Shown: positions 46,566 through 57,327 of the stretch, piece by piece
Layout: the number at the start of each line of letters is the position of its first letter
Numbering within the stretch: the stretch's first letter is position 1
Origin: Cordilura impudica
Taxonomy: Eukaryota > Arthropoda > Insecta > Diptera > Scathophagidae
Length of the DNA stretch: 64,000 bases
Assembly (NCBI GenBank): GCA_963682025.1
Contig: OY821517.1
Span: 337,091,644-337,155,643 of the forward strand
Reading direction: 5' to 3'
Notes under the pieces: model-generated
What the model was told of the DNA's origin: nothing
Databases searched by the model: none
What the model saw: only the letters and a program-made list of their open reading frames with translations
Position numbers and translations under genes: made by a program

Positions 46566-46920
46566 CAATAAAAAAGAAAAAGTATGTAAAAAATAGACGC
46601 TAAAGGTTGCAGAAAATAATTTTGATTCTCAAAATTTTTGTGATTTTCTATGCTTAAGTTAAATTTGTAAAATAAACGTTTCGAAGTGTTTTTTCTGCTC
46701 AATCGTAATACGAATAAAGTAATGGAATTATTAAAAAAAATCATTTTCTTCAAAAATCCAAAATATTTTTCTCCCGTATAATAGTGAAATTCAATTACAA
46801 AAATCCGAAATTACAATTTCCCGAAAAGAAAATGTTTATACTTTTTGATAGATTGATTTTTTGCTGTGATTTTTGTCGTACTTACAGGGAGGGACCTTAT
46901 GTGTAACTATAACAAACTAA

Positions 46921-47970
46921 TATGGTTTTCTTTTCTGACAAAAAAAGTCAATTTTTTTATATATTCTGTATTAAGAGCAACCTTATCTTATACATCAATC
47001 GAAAGGTCTCAAAGTCGATTGGCTTCTTTCAGGTTATATGAATGAAACACATAGACGACAGCAGCTACACGAACACACGACTACAAATGTTGCTGGCTGC
47101 AATTGTAGTCGTGTAGTCAGCTACTTAATTTTTTTGAAAACGACAGCAACATATAACAACAATATAAACAGCTGTTTTTATACAAAAGCATTTTTATTTC
47201 AGTAGTGCCTGTATTAAGAGCAACCTTATCTTATACATCAATCGAAAGGTCTCAAAGTCGATTGGCTTCTTTCAGGTTATATGAATGAAACACATAGACG
47301 ACAGCAGCTACACGAACACACGACTACAAATGTTGCTGGCTGCAATTGTAGTCGTGTAGTCAGCTACTTAATTTTTTTGAAAACGACAGCAACATATAAC
47401 AACAATATAAACAGCTGTTTTTATACAAAAGCATTTTTATTTCAGTAGTGCCAATTATATTTTTTTTTTTACATTATTAAAATAGAAAAACATGCATGAT
47501 TCTATATAAACTTGACTTAAATATACAATAACTTATTTATAATGCATTATTATAACGTAAAAATTAATAAATAAATTTACTTAACCACTTTTGATTGTTA
47601 ATGGAATTATTATAGCATTTCATTTTGCGATTATTTTTGTTTTGTAGCCAACAAAAATAGAAATTAGCCTAAGTTGACTACAGCAGCAAGAGTGGTCGTG
47701 TAGCCGTGTAGCTGTGTTGGTGTCAAAATAATCGATTTCATATAAACGTGTGTATTTTATTTTTGATAGACTGTAGTCGTGTAGCCGCTGTCTCCTATAT
47801 GTTTCATGCAATAGTGTTAGAATATTTCCCCATTATTCCCATTTTTGAATATTTTCCCCTGATGACTTCAAAGAGGAAAATAATCAATTTTTCTATTTGC
47901 AAAAAAATAGACTTTTCGAAAAAAGTGCAAATAAAATGCGACATTTTTTGTCAAATAAAAAAACACCATA
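46921..47970. mobile_element. Palindromic long-TIR element (family P), copy 3, expanded
   Basis: The left end TATGGTTTTCTTTTCTGAC pairs with the right end GTCAAATAAAAAAACACCATA. The inner arms carry 'CACGACTACA', 'AGACGACAGCAGCTACACGA' and its inverse 'TGTAGTCGTGTAGCCGCTGTC'. It is larger than copies 1 and 2 because of extra inverted sequence and a 243-bp tandem duplication. The frames at 47620-47811 and 47748-47981 are by-products. Confidence 0.65.
46966..47451. repeat. 243-bp tandem duplication, apparently identical
   Basis: CTGTATTAAGAGCAACC begins at 46966 and 47209. Both units run through AGACGACAGCAGCTACACGA and a CACGACTACAA..TTGTAGTCGTG hairpin to ATTTCAGTAGTGCC with no difference that I can see. 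This is either a very recent duplication or an assembly artefact. Confidence 0.85.
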
Positions 47971-48019
47971 ACAGTGTTTAAACGAATTTCTTTTCATTTA
48001 AAAAAAATTTATTTGTGTT

Positions 48020-49085
48020 TTCGTTATTTTGCTTTTGCAATTCATGTTTTTTCGATGTTGGTATTTTGCGATTTTGCTTAAAATAAAAACAATCAAATTT
48101 CCGAACATTTTGAAAAACAGCGATTTTACTTTTTTTCGTTTTTACAGTTTTGCGTTGTTTAAATTTTTCAATTTTGGGATTTTTAAATTTGCGACTTTGC
48201 GCTTTTGTGATTTTGTTATATTCCGATTTTTCGTTTTTGAGATTTTACGTTTTTAAACATGCAAAAGTTTATGTTTTTTCGATTTTGCGTTTTTGCGATT
48301 TTTCTAAAAATGGAAAACAATCGAATTTCCATATGTTTTTAACAATTGTTTTGTGGTTTGTTTTTTGCGATTTTTATTTTGCCGTTTTACATTTTTGCGA
48401 TTTTTCGTTTTTGCTATTTTGCCTATTCGAGACTTTTCGTTTTTGTGATTTTTCTTTTTTGCGATTTTTGTTTTTGCAAATTTTTGCTTTTGCGTTTTTA
48501 CGTTTTTGCAATTTTCTGTGTTTGCGATTTTGCGTTTTTTTTTTTTTATTATGCTTGAGATAAAAACAATCGAATTTTCGTATATTTTGAAAAACTGTTT
48601 GGCGTTATGTGATTTATATATATTTTGCATTTTTGTGATTTTCTTCTTGCGATTTTGCTTAAAATAGAATACAATCGAGTTTCCGTATTTTTTTTTAGAA
48701 AATTGTCTTGCGTTTTTGTGATTTTGCTTTTTGCGATTTTGTCTTTTTACAATTCTGCGATTTTTCCTTTTTTCGATTTTTCGTTTTAACGATTTTGTGA
48801 TATTATGTATTATAGAGTGATATTGCGATTTTTTATTTTGGTTTTGCGTTTTTTTATGTCTCTTGCTTAAAATAAACAAATCGAATTGTCGTACATTTAA
48901 AAAAATTATTTGGGTTTTTGCGTTTTATGATTTTAATATATTTTGCTTTTTTTACGATTTTGCTTTTTGCGATTTTTCGTTGTTAAATTTTTAGCTATTT
49001 TGCAATTTTGCGTTTTTGTGTTTTTTCAATTTGGCAATTTTTCTTAAAAGAAAAACAAAAGAATTACCGTAGATTTTAAAAAATT
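48020..49085. repeat. TTTTGCGA/TTTTCGTT short-unit array with higher-order spacing
   Basis: Runs of TTTTTGCGATTTT, TTTTTCGTTTTTGCG and variants fill about 1 kb. An AAAATAAAAACAATCGAATTT-like insert followed by CGTA and a short A/T stretch recurs near 48075, 48308, 48560, 48664, 48873 and 49040. Frames such as 48150-48563 (plus) and 48304-48879 (minus, Lys-rich) are repeat translations. Confidence 0.8.
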
Positions 49086-49349
49086 GTTATGCTTAAATTA
49101 AAAATATACATACAGCGTTACACAGTCAGATAATCAGTGGGTCGTTGATGAGCGTTAATAAGAAATGATAATAAAAAGTTTTAGGAAACAACTTAAAAAA
49201 ATAAAATTTACGAATGATTCACAATGTATTTAAATTGAGGCATAGATGTAAAATATTTAAAATGGCCAATATTTTTTATAGTCATTTTTATTAGTCCTTG
49301 ATATATTTATTTATTCTTATAGCCTCATCTCCACAAAATATTCTTTGGC

Positions 49350-49567
49350 TTATTAGCTAAGTCGACTTAAGAACGATTTTAGTTATGTATGCTATCATGT
49401 TCTACTAAAAAAAAACGTTATATTTAAAGGAAATCCACATTTCTCTAGCACTATTTTTAAAAAGTTATTAATAAAAAATATACAGACCTAAGTCGCAATG
49501 AAGTCCCATTACATATTTTCGACTTAGGCGGTTTTCGACTTAGGCGGTTAATGTTTGTGACCACAGA
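49350..49567. mobile_element. TA-flanked MITE (TCTGTGGTCACAA), copy 1, left end decayed
   Basis: It shares CTAAGTCGACTTAAGAACGA, TCTACTAAAAA, CACATTTCTCTA and the right end TTAATG.TTGTGACCACAGA next to TA with the copy at 59646. The left TIR is unrecognisable. GACTTAGGCGGTT is doubled near the right end. Confidence 0.65.
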
Positions 49568-49569
49568 TA

Positions 49570-50520
49570 TATTAAATCAGGTGAAGAAAAACGACATATG
49601 AAACTTGGCCTACGCATAACTTTTTTTTTTATAAACTTTAACCTTTAATACAAATGCACAAGCTCATACCGAAAGTTTATAATCCTTCAACCACCTACAA
49701 GTTGTTCGTTTTCAAAAAAAGAAAAAAGACCGACTCTAGTAGTTATTGTCAAAAGTTGAACAAACTGAATGTGGATGAATGTAACGTACAAACGAATGTT
49801 GTAAGTAACTGTTCTAAACCATAAGGAATATTGGCAGCAACAATAACAAATACAAATAGTATATCCTGCGCACGCAATATAACAAAATCACAAATGCCAC
49901 GAACATTATCATTGTTGTTATGCCATGAAAAATGTTAAGTATACCAACAAACACCATCAACCAACCAACCAACCCAGCCTAAATAATATGAAACTTTGTT
50001 TGAAAATGTTATTCATGTAAAATTGTCAAATATGTCTAGACATTGAAGGTCATTTAATGTTTTTCAGTTTTGTTGCTGTTGTTGTTAATATTTTGTAGTT
50101 ATAAAGGTTGAAAAACCTTACGGCAGAGATTGAAATTATATTGAACATTCTTATACCATTCGTATATTTTTTAAAGGAGTTTTAATGAATTTCATAGAAT
50201 TTTGGTTTTCTTTTTTTTTAACAAACTCAATGATTCGAGCAAGAAGCTTCTTATTACTTTTTGTTAACGTCTGTTAATTAAACTTATTATTACAAGCTTC
50301 ATTAAAGCTTACCTTTAGAGTTTATTAGAAAAATATATTAATAAATTTCTTAATAATTTAAAACTTTTAAATAAATAGAAATGTGTTTAACACAAAATTT
50401 ATTACAAATTGATTTTCCTATAGTTTCATGTATATAATAATGTGATGCTTCTGTATAACAATGCTTTTAAAGCACCTTTTTTAAACCACGTTTCAAGTGA
50501 AAAATAATTTTTTATTAATA
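49570..50520. other. Spacer, no gene seen
   Basis: Ordinary A/T-rich DNA with some CAACAA and CCAACCAACC runs near 49955. Confidence 0.45.
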
Positions 50521-50672
50521 AACAATGTTTACAAACAATGTTTTATGAACAATATTTACAATCAATGTTCATAAACAATGTTTACAAACAATGTTTATAA
50601 ACAATGTCTATATACAATGTTTACAAACAATATTTATAAACAATGTTTACAAACAATGTTTATAAACAATTT
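50521..50672. repeat. 13-bp tandem repeat (AAACAATGTTTAY)
   Basis: About a dozen head-to-tail units of AAACAATGTTTAC/T with single-base variants. Each is nearly self-complementary (AAACAATGTTT). The same word occurs singly in the ~430-bp array that follows, which suggests local expansion from it. The plus-strand frame from 50578 is spurious. Confidence 0.85.
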
Positions 50673-50884
50673 TAAAACAATTATTTGTAGAAAAATATTT
50701 TTAATATTTCTTGTTGAGTCAAAATTATTTTTCATTTATTTTTATATGAATATTGAATACAACTTACCAATCATTTTAATTGACCTACAACATTTTGCTA
50801 CAAAAAACAATTAAAAAAGAAGGAGCTTGTCGTTTGTTCTTTTATTTTTAAAATTTTGTAATATACAATAAATATATTGTTCTC

Positions 50885-51070
50885 AGTCACTGGAATGAGA
50901 AAAAAGCTATATTGTATTGCTGAACAGTGTTTGTATACATCTTTGCTTAGACACATTTATAAACAAAGCGATCTTCAATATAACTGATGCTACATGTTTC
51001 AAGAAACAACACAACATATGAAAAAATATCCAATGAATGTTGCCGAAAAATATCTTATACAGCTTCTACT
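50885..51070 (-). repeat. R4 repeat, - orientation
   Basis: In complement: TTTTTCGGCAACATTCATTGG, TGAAACATGTAGCATCAGT, TTATAAATGTGTCTAAGCAAAG and CAAACACTGTTCAGCAA, in family order. Confidence 0.6.
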
Positions 51071-52367
51071 TTTCATAAAGGACTTTAAGGTTCAAATGAT
51101 TTAAAAGTTTCAAAAAAATTTTTTATTTTAATATTTATAATTAAAAATTTTTGAATGAATAGTAATATGATTGAAAAATTTTAATAAATAGCTTTTTCTA
51201 TGGTTTCAGTATTTTCAAATATTGTTTATACACCAACATTATATTACTTTCTAAATGAAACATTGTTTATATACATTGTTATGAAAGCATAGAAAAATCT
51301 AGTTTTATATGGTACGGTTGTGTTTAAAAAATTTAAATAAAATAGAATAATAAATAAATTCTGAAATTTACAGTAAATCTTAAGAAAATATGTGGGAATA
51401 TAATTATATATTTTATTAAACTATATATATGTAAGTCGAATGAGTGTGTAGTAATCAAATAAATTTTTAAAATTAAAAAAAAATAGTGAAAAATCTTTAT
51501 ATACATACATATGTAAATTAAATTGAATAAAAATTAAATATGCTAAGCCCAAAAACTGTAAAATGAGCCACTAGCTGTTAAGTTCGCTCTTAACAATTCC
51601 TGAAACACATGCTTAATATTTTCAAAAATAAAATACCTTTGGAAAAATTGATATATATTTGGTTTTTTATATATATATGAACATTGTTTATAAATATTGT
51701 TTATACACAAACATCATGATATCTAGTGGAAACATTATTTATAAACATATTTTAAAATGTGTGTTTCAAAATTTTAAAAAATAGATCCCATTGGTTTTCC
51801 ATTCTGACATTTCCAGGATATCTTAAGAAAATATGTGAAAATATAACTCTATATTTTAAATTATATAATATACTAGCTGTTTTTACCCGGTCTTGCCCGG
51901 GATAAAAAGGCCTTTGACTTGAAAAATGGTTCACTATGCTTACCAGGCGCTGAGTACTTAAAAATTTGTATGGGCAGTAAATTATTTTTTTATTTCAAAT
52001 CCAATTTTTTTGATTTTTTAATTTAGAAATTTTTTAAGATGCTGCAGCAAAAATGCTTCAAATATAAGCTGCGAAACCGCTTAAAGTTTTTTTTTCAGTT
52101 TATTTATAAACATCAAATATAACGGAATGGTTCGCAAATTAAAGGAATCAGAACTTTTAAAAATTGAATTACTTCATTCAATACGTGATCATCATTGATC
52201 ACAGACGTCGAATTCAAGTTTCAGAAATCAAAGACTAATGCGACGTTTAATATTGTGTCGCAAGGTTTCTTTAAGCAACGGCTTATAGTATATGTGTGGC
52301 CTATTTTGATCAACAGGTAATTGTTTCACATACGTAGATAAAATTTATCATACGACATTTCACTAAG

Positions 52368-52545
52368 CTGTGTTCCGCGAGCGAGTCGCGTCCGCTTCCG
52401 CGCGTTTGGCAGCCACCCGTGCTGCCGCGCAGTTGTTGTCAACTTATTTTAATCGCCAAAATATATTTTTCAGATCATTGCGATATTTTAGCTGAGCTGT
52501 GTTCCGCGAGCGCGTCGCGTCCGCATCCGTCGCGTCCGCGTCAGC
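52368..52545. repeat. GC-rich direct repeat inside Helitron C
   Basis: GCTGTGTTCCGCGAGCGMGT, then CGCGTCCGC, occurs at about 52368 and 52494. CGCGTCCG is repeated further in the second copy. The composition contrasts sharply with the A/T-rich surroundings, so this may be sequence captured by the Helitron or a nested minisatellite-bearing element. Origin unknown. Confidence 0.65.
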
Positions 52546-52599
52546 AATCAAATAAAGAAACAAATAAAAGGAAAAAAATAAGTTTTATATACAGAGAAG

Positions 52600-53690
52600 T
52601 TGGCGCAAAGTAGGCGTGGCCTGTAAGAAGCATATGGTGACCTTCCCTGTAGTATAGAGATCGTGTGACCAAATTTTAGACTTCCCTTGAAAAATAAAAA
52701 TTTTTATAGTGAACAAATATACCAAAAAGCAGAAAATTAATTTTGTATAAAAAGTGGGCGTAAAAGTAGGCGTGGCCGGCAAGAATCATATGGCGACCTC
52801 TCTGGAATACAGAGATCGTGTGTAGCAAATTTCAGATAGATCCGTTAAAAAAAATTGTGTAGCGAACAAATGTACCAAAAACAGAATATGAATTGTATAC
52901 AAAAAGTGGGCGTAACAGTAGGCGTGACCGGTACGAAGAATATGTCGACTTTCCTGGAGCAGAGAGATCGTGTGTACCGAATTTCAGAGAAATCGGTTGA
53001 AATATAAAAATTTGTATAGCGAACAAATATACCAAAAAACAAAATGAATTGTATACAAAAAGTGGGCGTTAAAGTAGGCGTGGCCGGTACAAAGCATATG
53101 GCGACCTTTACTGGAGTACATAGATCGTGTGTACCAAATTTCACAGAATTCCGTTGAAAAATAAAAATTTGTATAGCAAACAAATATACCAAAAAACAGA
53201 AAATGAATTGTATACAAAAAGTGGGCGTAAAAGTAGGTGTGGCCGCAAGAATCACCCGGTGACCTGGCCTGGGGTACAAAGATCGTGTGTACCAAATTTC
53301 AGAGAAATCCATTGAAAAATAAAAATTTTTATAGCGAACAAATATACCAAAAAACAGAAAATGAATTGTATATAAAAAGTGGGCGTAAAAGTAGGCGTGG
53401 TCGATAAAAAGTAAATGGTGACCTTAGCTGGAGTACAGGGATCGTGTGTACCGAATTTCAGAGAAATCTGTTAACAAATAAAAATTTGTATAGTGAACAA
53501 ATATGAATAAAACTGAAAAGACATTTTACATAAAAAGTGGGCGTAAAAGTAGGCGTGGCCGGTAAAAAGTATATGGCGACCTTTCCGGGGGTATAGAGAT
53601 CGTGTGCACAAAATTTCAGGAAAATCCGTTGAAAAATAAAAGTTTGTATAGCGGTCAAACAAACAAACAAACAGAAAATGAATTTTATAT
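52600..53690. repeat. Seven ~157-bp tandem repeats in Helitron C
   Basis: TAGGCGTGGCC-like starts at 52611, 52767, 52919, 53075, 53234, 53392 and 53550, 152-159 bp apart. Each unit contains ATGGCGACCT, AGAGATCGTGTGTACC, AAATTTCAGAGAAATCCGTT, CGAACAAATATACC and GTGGGCGTAAAA. The array ends about 10 bp before the Helitron 5' terminus. Confidence 0.92.
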
Positions 53691-54140
53691 ATATAGATAA
53701 GTGACCTGATTGTGCAGTACCCACAAAAATAATGAAAATGAATAAAACATATTTTTTTTTAAATTATTGTGTAAATTAAACTTAATAAAAAATTAGTAAA
53801 GAGGTTTTGGAAAATTAGTTAATTCTATGGTTTCATTTTTATATATAAATATTTTTTATATACAAATATCATATCATAAAAACATTGTTTATAAACATTT
53901 TTTCACGTGAAAAAAAATAGAACCGACTTGTTTTTTATTCTGTAATTTAAACGATATTTCAAAAAATATGTGCCAATGTAACTGTATTTTTTTTAATTTT
54001 ATATGAGTGGGCTGATTGTATAGTACCCAAATAAATACTAAAATTAAAAAGTTATGATATAAATTAATTTGATCAAGAATTAAATAAGTAGAGCCAAAAA
54101 TCTTTAAAACAAGATATTAGCTATTAAATTCTATTTAGTA

Positions 54141-54638
54141 TCTATATGTTAAACAAAATGCGCGCACGCAGGAGTGTGAAACTTGGCATAGTTATAGTGC
54201 ATATGGAGGAGAAGTGCTGAATGATAAAATTTAAATATAATATGTGTTAAAAATATATTAAATTAAATAAAATAAAATATTTATAATAAAAAACTTTATA
54301 AAGCCTAAAGGTAGGCTAATCAATTTTGGTCAATTCAAAATTCATCACCTGTGCAAAAAGAGTAAATTTTAATGTCCCTGTGTTGAATTGTCAATTTCCT
54401 AAAATTTATTAGCATACCTTTAGGCTTTTATAAGATTAATTATTAACAATCCCAGTTACATATCTTCTGTGTATTCATCAAATATTTTATTTTATTAAAA
54501 AAAAATTTTATTTAATTTTCATAAATTTTATATACGAGTATATGTAGATTATAAAAATATTTAAAGAAAAAAATTGAAAGAAAAAAAATTAGATTTCATA
54601 GAATTTGCGCTCGAATTTCAAGTGATGGGCTCTAATAG
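54141..54638 (+). mobile_element. Non-autonomous Helitron, family B
   Basis: It starts TCTATATGTTAAACAAAATG after A and carries the GCGCGCACGCAGGAGTGTG and GGAGGAGAAGTGC blocks. It has an inverted pair AAGCCTAAAGGTAGGC / GCATACCTTTAGGCTT, and ends GCTCGAATTTCAAGTG, GGGCTCTAATAG with T next (CTAG decayed). 498 bp, inserted in the ~430-bp array. Confidence 0.7.
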
Positions 54639-55034
54639 TTTCTTATAATTCATCAATTGAATTTATTTAATATCAACCGATTTCTTATGTTTTCGAAAAA
54701 TGTAAAAATATTATTTTTAAAATTTTGTTAAAACACATGTTTAATATTTTCAGAAAGAGAAAGCTTTTGGAAGATTTTTAAAAATCAGAAAATTGTACGG
54801 TCTGATTTGAAATTACTCATATAGGAAAGTGATTTTTACTAGCTCAATTTTATTTCTCACGGTTAATGTAACAATTCAACGTTAACAAACGTACGAGGGT
54901 TTCTCCAGGACTACCCGACCTAATTAATAAAATACAAAAAAGTTGTGGAAAAATCGTTATTTCTCAACATCGTCTACTTTTAGCTCAATACAATTTTCAC
55001 AGCGATATTCAATAGCTTCGATATCCTATTAAGA
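54639..55034. other. Remnant of the ~430-bp array and spacer
   Basis: The first part resembles the array (ACACATGTTTAATATTTTCAG). No gene is seen. Confidence 0.4.
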
Positions 55035-55039
55035 GATAT

Positions 55040-55157
55040 TTTGTTCAGAAAGTCATCGCCTATGGTTGTATACATTTCTGCTTATAAACATTTATGGGAA
55101 AACGTTCTGCAACACGACCGATATTTAAAACTACACGTTGCCAGATCTCAATAAACA
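55040..55157 (-). repeat. R4 repeat, partial, - orientation
   Basis: In complement: GTTTATTGAGATCTGGCAACG, ATATCGGTCGTGTTGCAGAACG, CATAAATGTTTATAAGCAGAAATG and TATACAACC. Confidence 0.5.
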
Positions 55158-56112
55158 AAAAACCCTACTTAAACTCAATTTTATCACCCTCATCTAACAA
55201 ATCCCTAAAAAAAATCTCTATCTCCCATCTCATAATTTTTTTTTTTTTTTTTTTTTTGATAAACCCCTTGCACCTTAATTAATTTACTATTACCAAATAA
55301 TTTATTTATAATTTAATATAATTTATAAGTTCAGTTACCCGTAATTAATCATTTTTTGAACTCCGAAAAAAAAACGTGACAAAATTAATTACTGCCAAAT
55401 AATTTCATTAAAATGATAATCCTCTATTATGTTAAAATTATAAAAATTTATCAAAACAAAAAATCAACGACATTTTAAACCCTTCCATAAATTAAATAAA
55501 TACCCAAAAAAAGAAATAATAACTCGTCCATACTTTATTTGACTCAAAAAATGGTGCTTAATTACATTAACATGACAACCAACACAATAACCTAACAAAG
55601 AAATTTCCAAATGATACCGATTAGTTGGCATAAAAACCCCAAAATATGTACGAGTACATATTTAACAAATTAATTACTCTACTTAAATGTTATTTACACT
55701 TGTGTGTGTGTCTGTCGGTGTGACTGTGAATATATGTATATGGGTCATTCCTTTTAGAAGAAAAAAAATGTGCCTGTGTTTAAGTGTGCAATGATGTATC
55801 ACTAAAATTTTATTTATTTCTTTTTATTTATCTGTTAAATTATTGTTGCTTTTAGTAGAGGCATACACTGGCAAAAAAAAAATTGTGATATATAAGTTTA
55901 TGGGTGTAAAATTGATAAAGTTGAAAAAATTCGTAAAAAAATTTTTTTTTTTTTAGCTGCAGATAATAAAAATATTGTTCCAATAAAAAATAATAGATAT
56001 TAAAAAAAAAAAAAAAATATATAAAAAATTTTTATATTATTTATTTTTTCTCGCTAAACTTTTCAAAGCAAACAATATTTTTGTTTTTTTTCTTGTCTTT
56101 TTTCAAAGAATT
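55158..56112. other. Spacer, no gene seen
   Basis: T run of about 25 near 55233; TGTGTGTGTGTCTGTCGGTGTG near 55701. The frame at 55094-55282 is spurious. Confidence 0.45.
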
Positions 56113-57192
56113 TCATATATATATATTAAGACGTAAAGGTAATTCCTTCGACCAGTTTTTAAGCAAAATGCGCGCACGGAGGAGTGTAAAATTTGGCATA
56201 ATTATAGTTCATATGGAGGAGAAGTGCAGAATGATAAAATTTAAATATAATATGTACTAAAAATATAATAAATTAAATTAAATATTTATAATCAATAATT
56301 TTATAAGAGCCTAATAGTATACTAATCAATTTATTATTTATAAACAAGTAAAAAAAATTTAGTCGGTCTAGACCGACTATACGATACCCTATACCATGCG
56401 TTTAGAAACCCTATCCCTTAGGCCCAACTAACTGGACATAGAAAATAAGCAAAAACCACATTTGAGTGGGATTTTTATTAATTTTTTTGGCTGCAGATAT
56501 GAAAAAGTTCATATCGGATGCTATATCTATATGGGGACTAGGTCCAAAAATGGACCGATCCTGATCGTGTTTGGTAAAGTCTCTTATATTTTGCAAGAAT
56601 ATATACAAACAAAATTTGAGAAGAATCAGTGCAATATTTTTGTTTTTTAATAGATTTAAACGAAAATCGGGAAGCAGCTCTATATGGGGCCAAAGGGATC
56701 ATTTTTGGACTACTCATTAATGGATGTAATAAACGCATACAAACCCAATTTGAGTAAGATCTATATGACAATTTGGATCTTATGGCAATTTATGTCGATT
56801 TCATAGGGGTAATTTGTATGGGGGCTAGGTCTGAACATGGACCGATTCTCACCAATTTCAATAGCGTTCATTCCATGGCCGATAAAAGCTTCTATACCAA
56901 ATTTCATCAAAATATATTCATATTTGCGACCTGTAGTTTGATTACAAGGTTTACATGGACACACAGACGGACGGACGGACGGACGGACGGACATTGTTAA
57001 ATCAACTCAGAAAGTGATTCTGATTCGATCGGTATAAATAAAGATGGGTCTAGGACAAATATTTTTGGTTGTTACAAACAGCAGCACAAAGTCATTATAC
57101 CCAAACCACATAGTGGTATAGGGTATAAAAATACACTTTAATCGCCCTGTGTTGAATTGTGAATTGCCTAAAATTGATTAGCATACCTTAGG
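56113..57192 (+). mobile_element. Helitron family B, split by an INE-1-like copy, 3' end lost
   Basis: The left part (56113-56343) starts TCATATATATATATTAAGAC and has GCGCGCACGGAGGAGTGT and GAGCCTAATAGTATACTAAT. The right part (57130-57192) resumes with CGCCCTGTGTTGAATTGTG and GATTAGCATACCTTAGG. The two halves of the internal inverted repeat thus flank the insertion. The 3' hairpin and CTAG are absent; a GC-rich minisatellite follows. Confidence 0.65.
56344..57129 (-). mobile_element. INE-1/DINE-1-like element, full length
   Basis: Minus-strand copy from ACAAGTAAAAAAAATT and the perfect palindrome (GGTCTAGACC core at about 56364-56373) to the 5' TATACCC end at 57129. The (GGAC)n run near 56968-56992 expands the family GTCCGTCC block. 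Frames such as 56773-57000 and 56761-56994 recur in sister copies but have no protein features. It is inserted in a Helitron. Confidence 0.8.
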
Positions 57193-57222
57193 CCGAGGCC
57201 ACGCAATGAACGGCAAAGCGGC

Positions 57223-57327
57223 AAGCGGCAGAGCGGTGAGCGGCAGAGCGATGAGCGGCAGAGCGATGAGCGGCAGAGCGATGAGCGGCAGAGCGATGAG
57301 CGGCAGAGCGATGAGCGGCAGAGCGGC
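57223..57327. repeat. GC-rich 15-bp minisatellite (GAGCGGCAGAGCGAT), 7 units
   Basis: Units start at 57223, 57238, 57253, 57268, 57283, 57298 and 57313, almost identical. The preceding CGAGGCCACGCAATGAACGG and following GAGCGGCAAG are related in composition. The Ala/His/Arg/Ser repeat on the minus strand (57188-57385) is its translation and no gene evidence exists. Confidence 0.9.

Larger units (their letters stand above)
51873..53697 (-). mobile_element. Non-autonomous Helitron, family C (1825 bp)
   Basis: Read on the minus strand it starts TCTATATATATAAAATTC after A (target A|T). It ends with the hairpin CCCGGGCAAGACCGGG, then TAAAAACAGCTAG and T. TC start, hairpin, CTAG end and A|T target are all canonical for Helitrons. 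No Rep/helicase frame is present. Next to its 5' end are seven 157-bp tandem repeats and in the middle a GC-rich patch. The many minus frames at 52585-53724 are repeats in different registers. Confidence 0.82.
51090..54140. repeat. ~430-bp tandem array, split by a Helitron
   Basis: ATTCTGNNATTTNNAG/ACGATATYTTAAGAAAATATGTG-like blocks occur near 51357, 51801 and 53937. AGTAATCAAATAAAT/AGTACCCA.AAATAA blocks occur near 51450, 53715 and 54020. Corrected for the 1825-bp Helitron, the spacings are roughly 440, 430 and 310 bp. Each unit carries AACATTGTTTATAAACAT. A related patch follows at about 54715 (ACACATGTTTAATATTTTC). Confidence 0.6.

Noticed and set aside
47031..47050. CAG|GTTATA as a second ratchet point
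   Set aside because: The donor does not match GTRAGT, it lies inside a duplicated transposon and occurs twice (also about 47274) with the duplication.
48150..48879. 137- and 191-residue frames on opposite strands
   Set aside because: Both are translations of the TTTTGCGA array (Phe-rich one way, Lys-rich the other).
52585..53724. Set of related minus-strand frames with FCIQFIFCFL-like repeats
   Set aside because: They are the 157-bp Helitron repeats in different registers; unit length is not a constant multiple of three and stops fall inside units.
16597..57000. Conserved frame MDLMAIYVDFIGVICMGARSEHG at 16597 and 56773, and its antisense at 43791
   Set aside because: Part of the INE-1-like non-autonomous element; breaks in other copies show no selection.
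57223..57327. CRISPR-like array
   Set aside because: Direct head-to-tail 15-bp repeats without spacers; the same applies to the 75-, 157- and 13-bp arrays.
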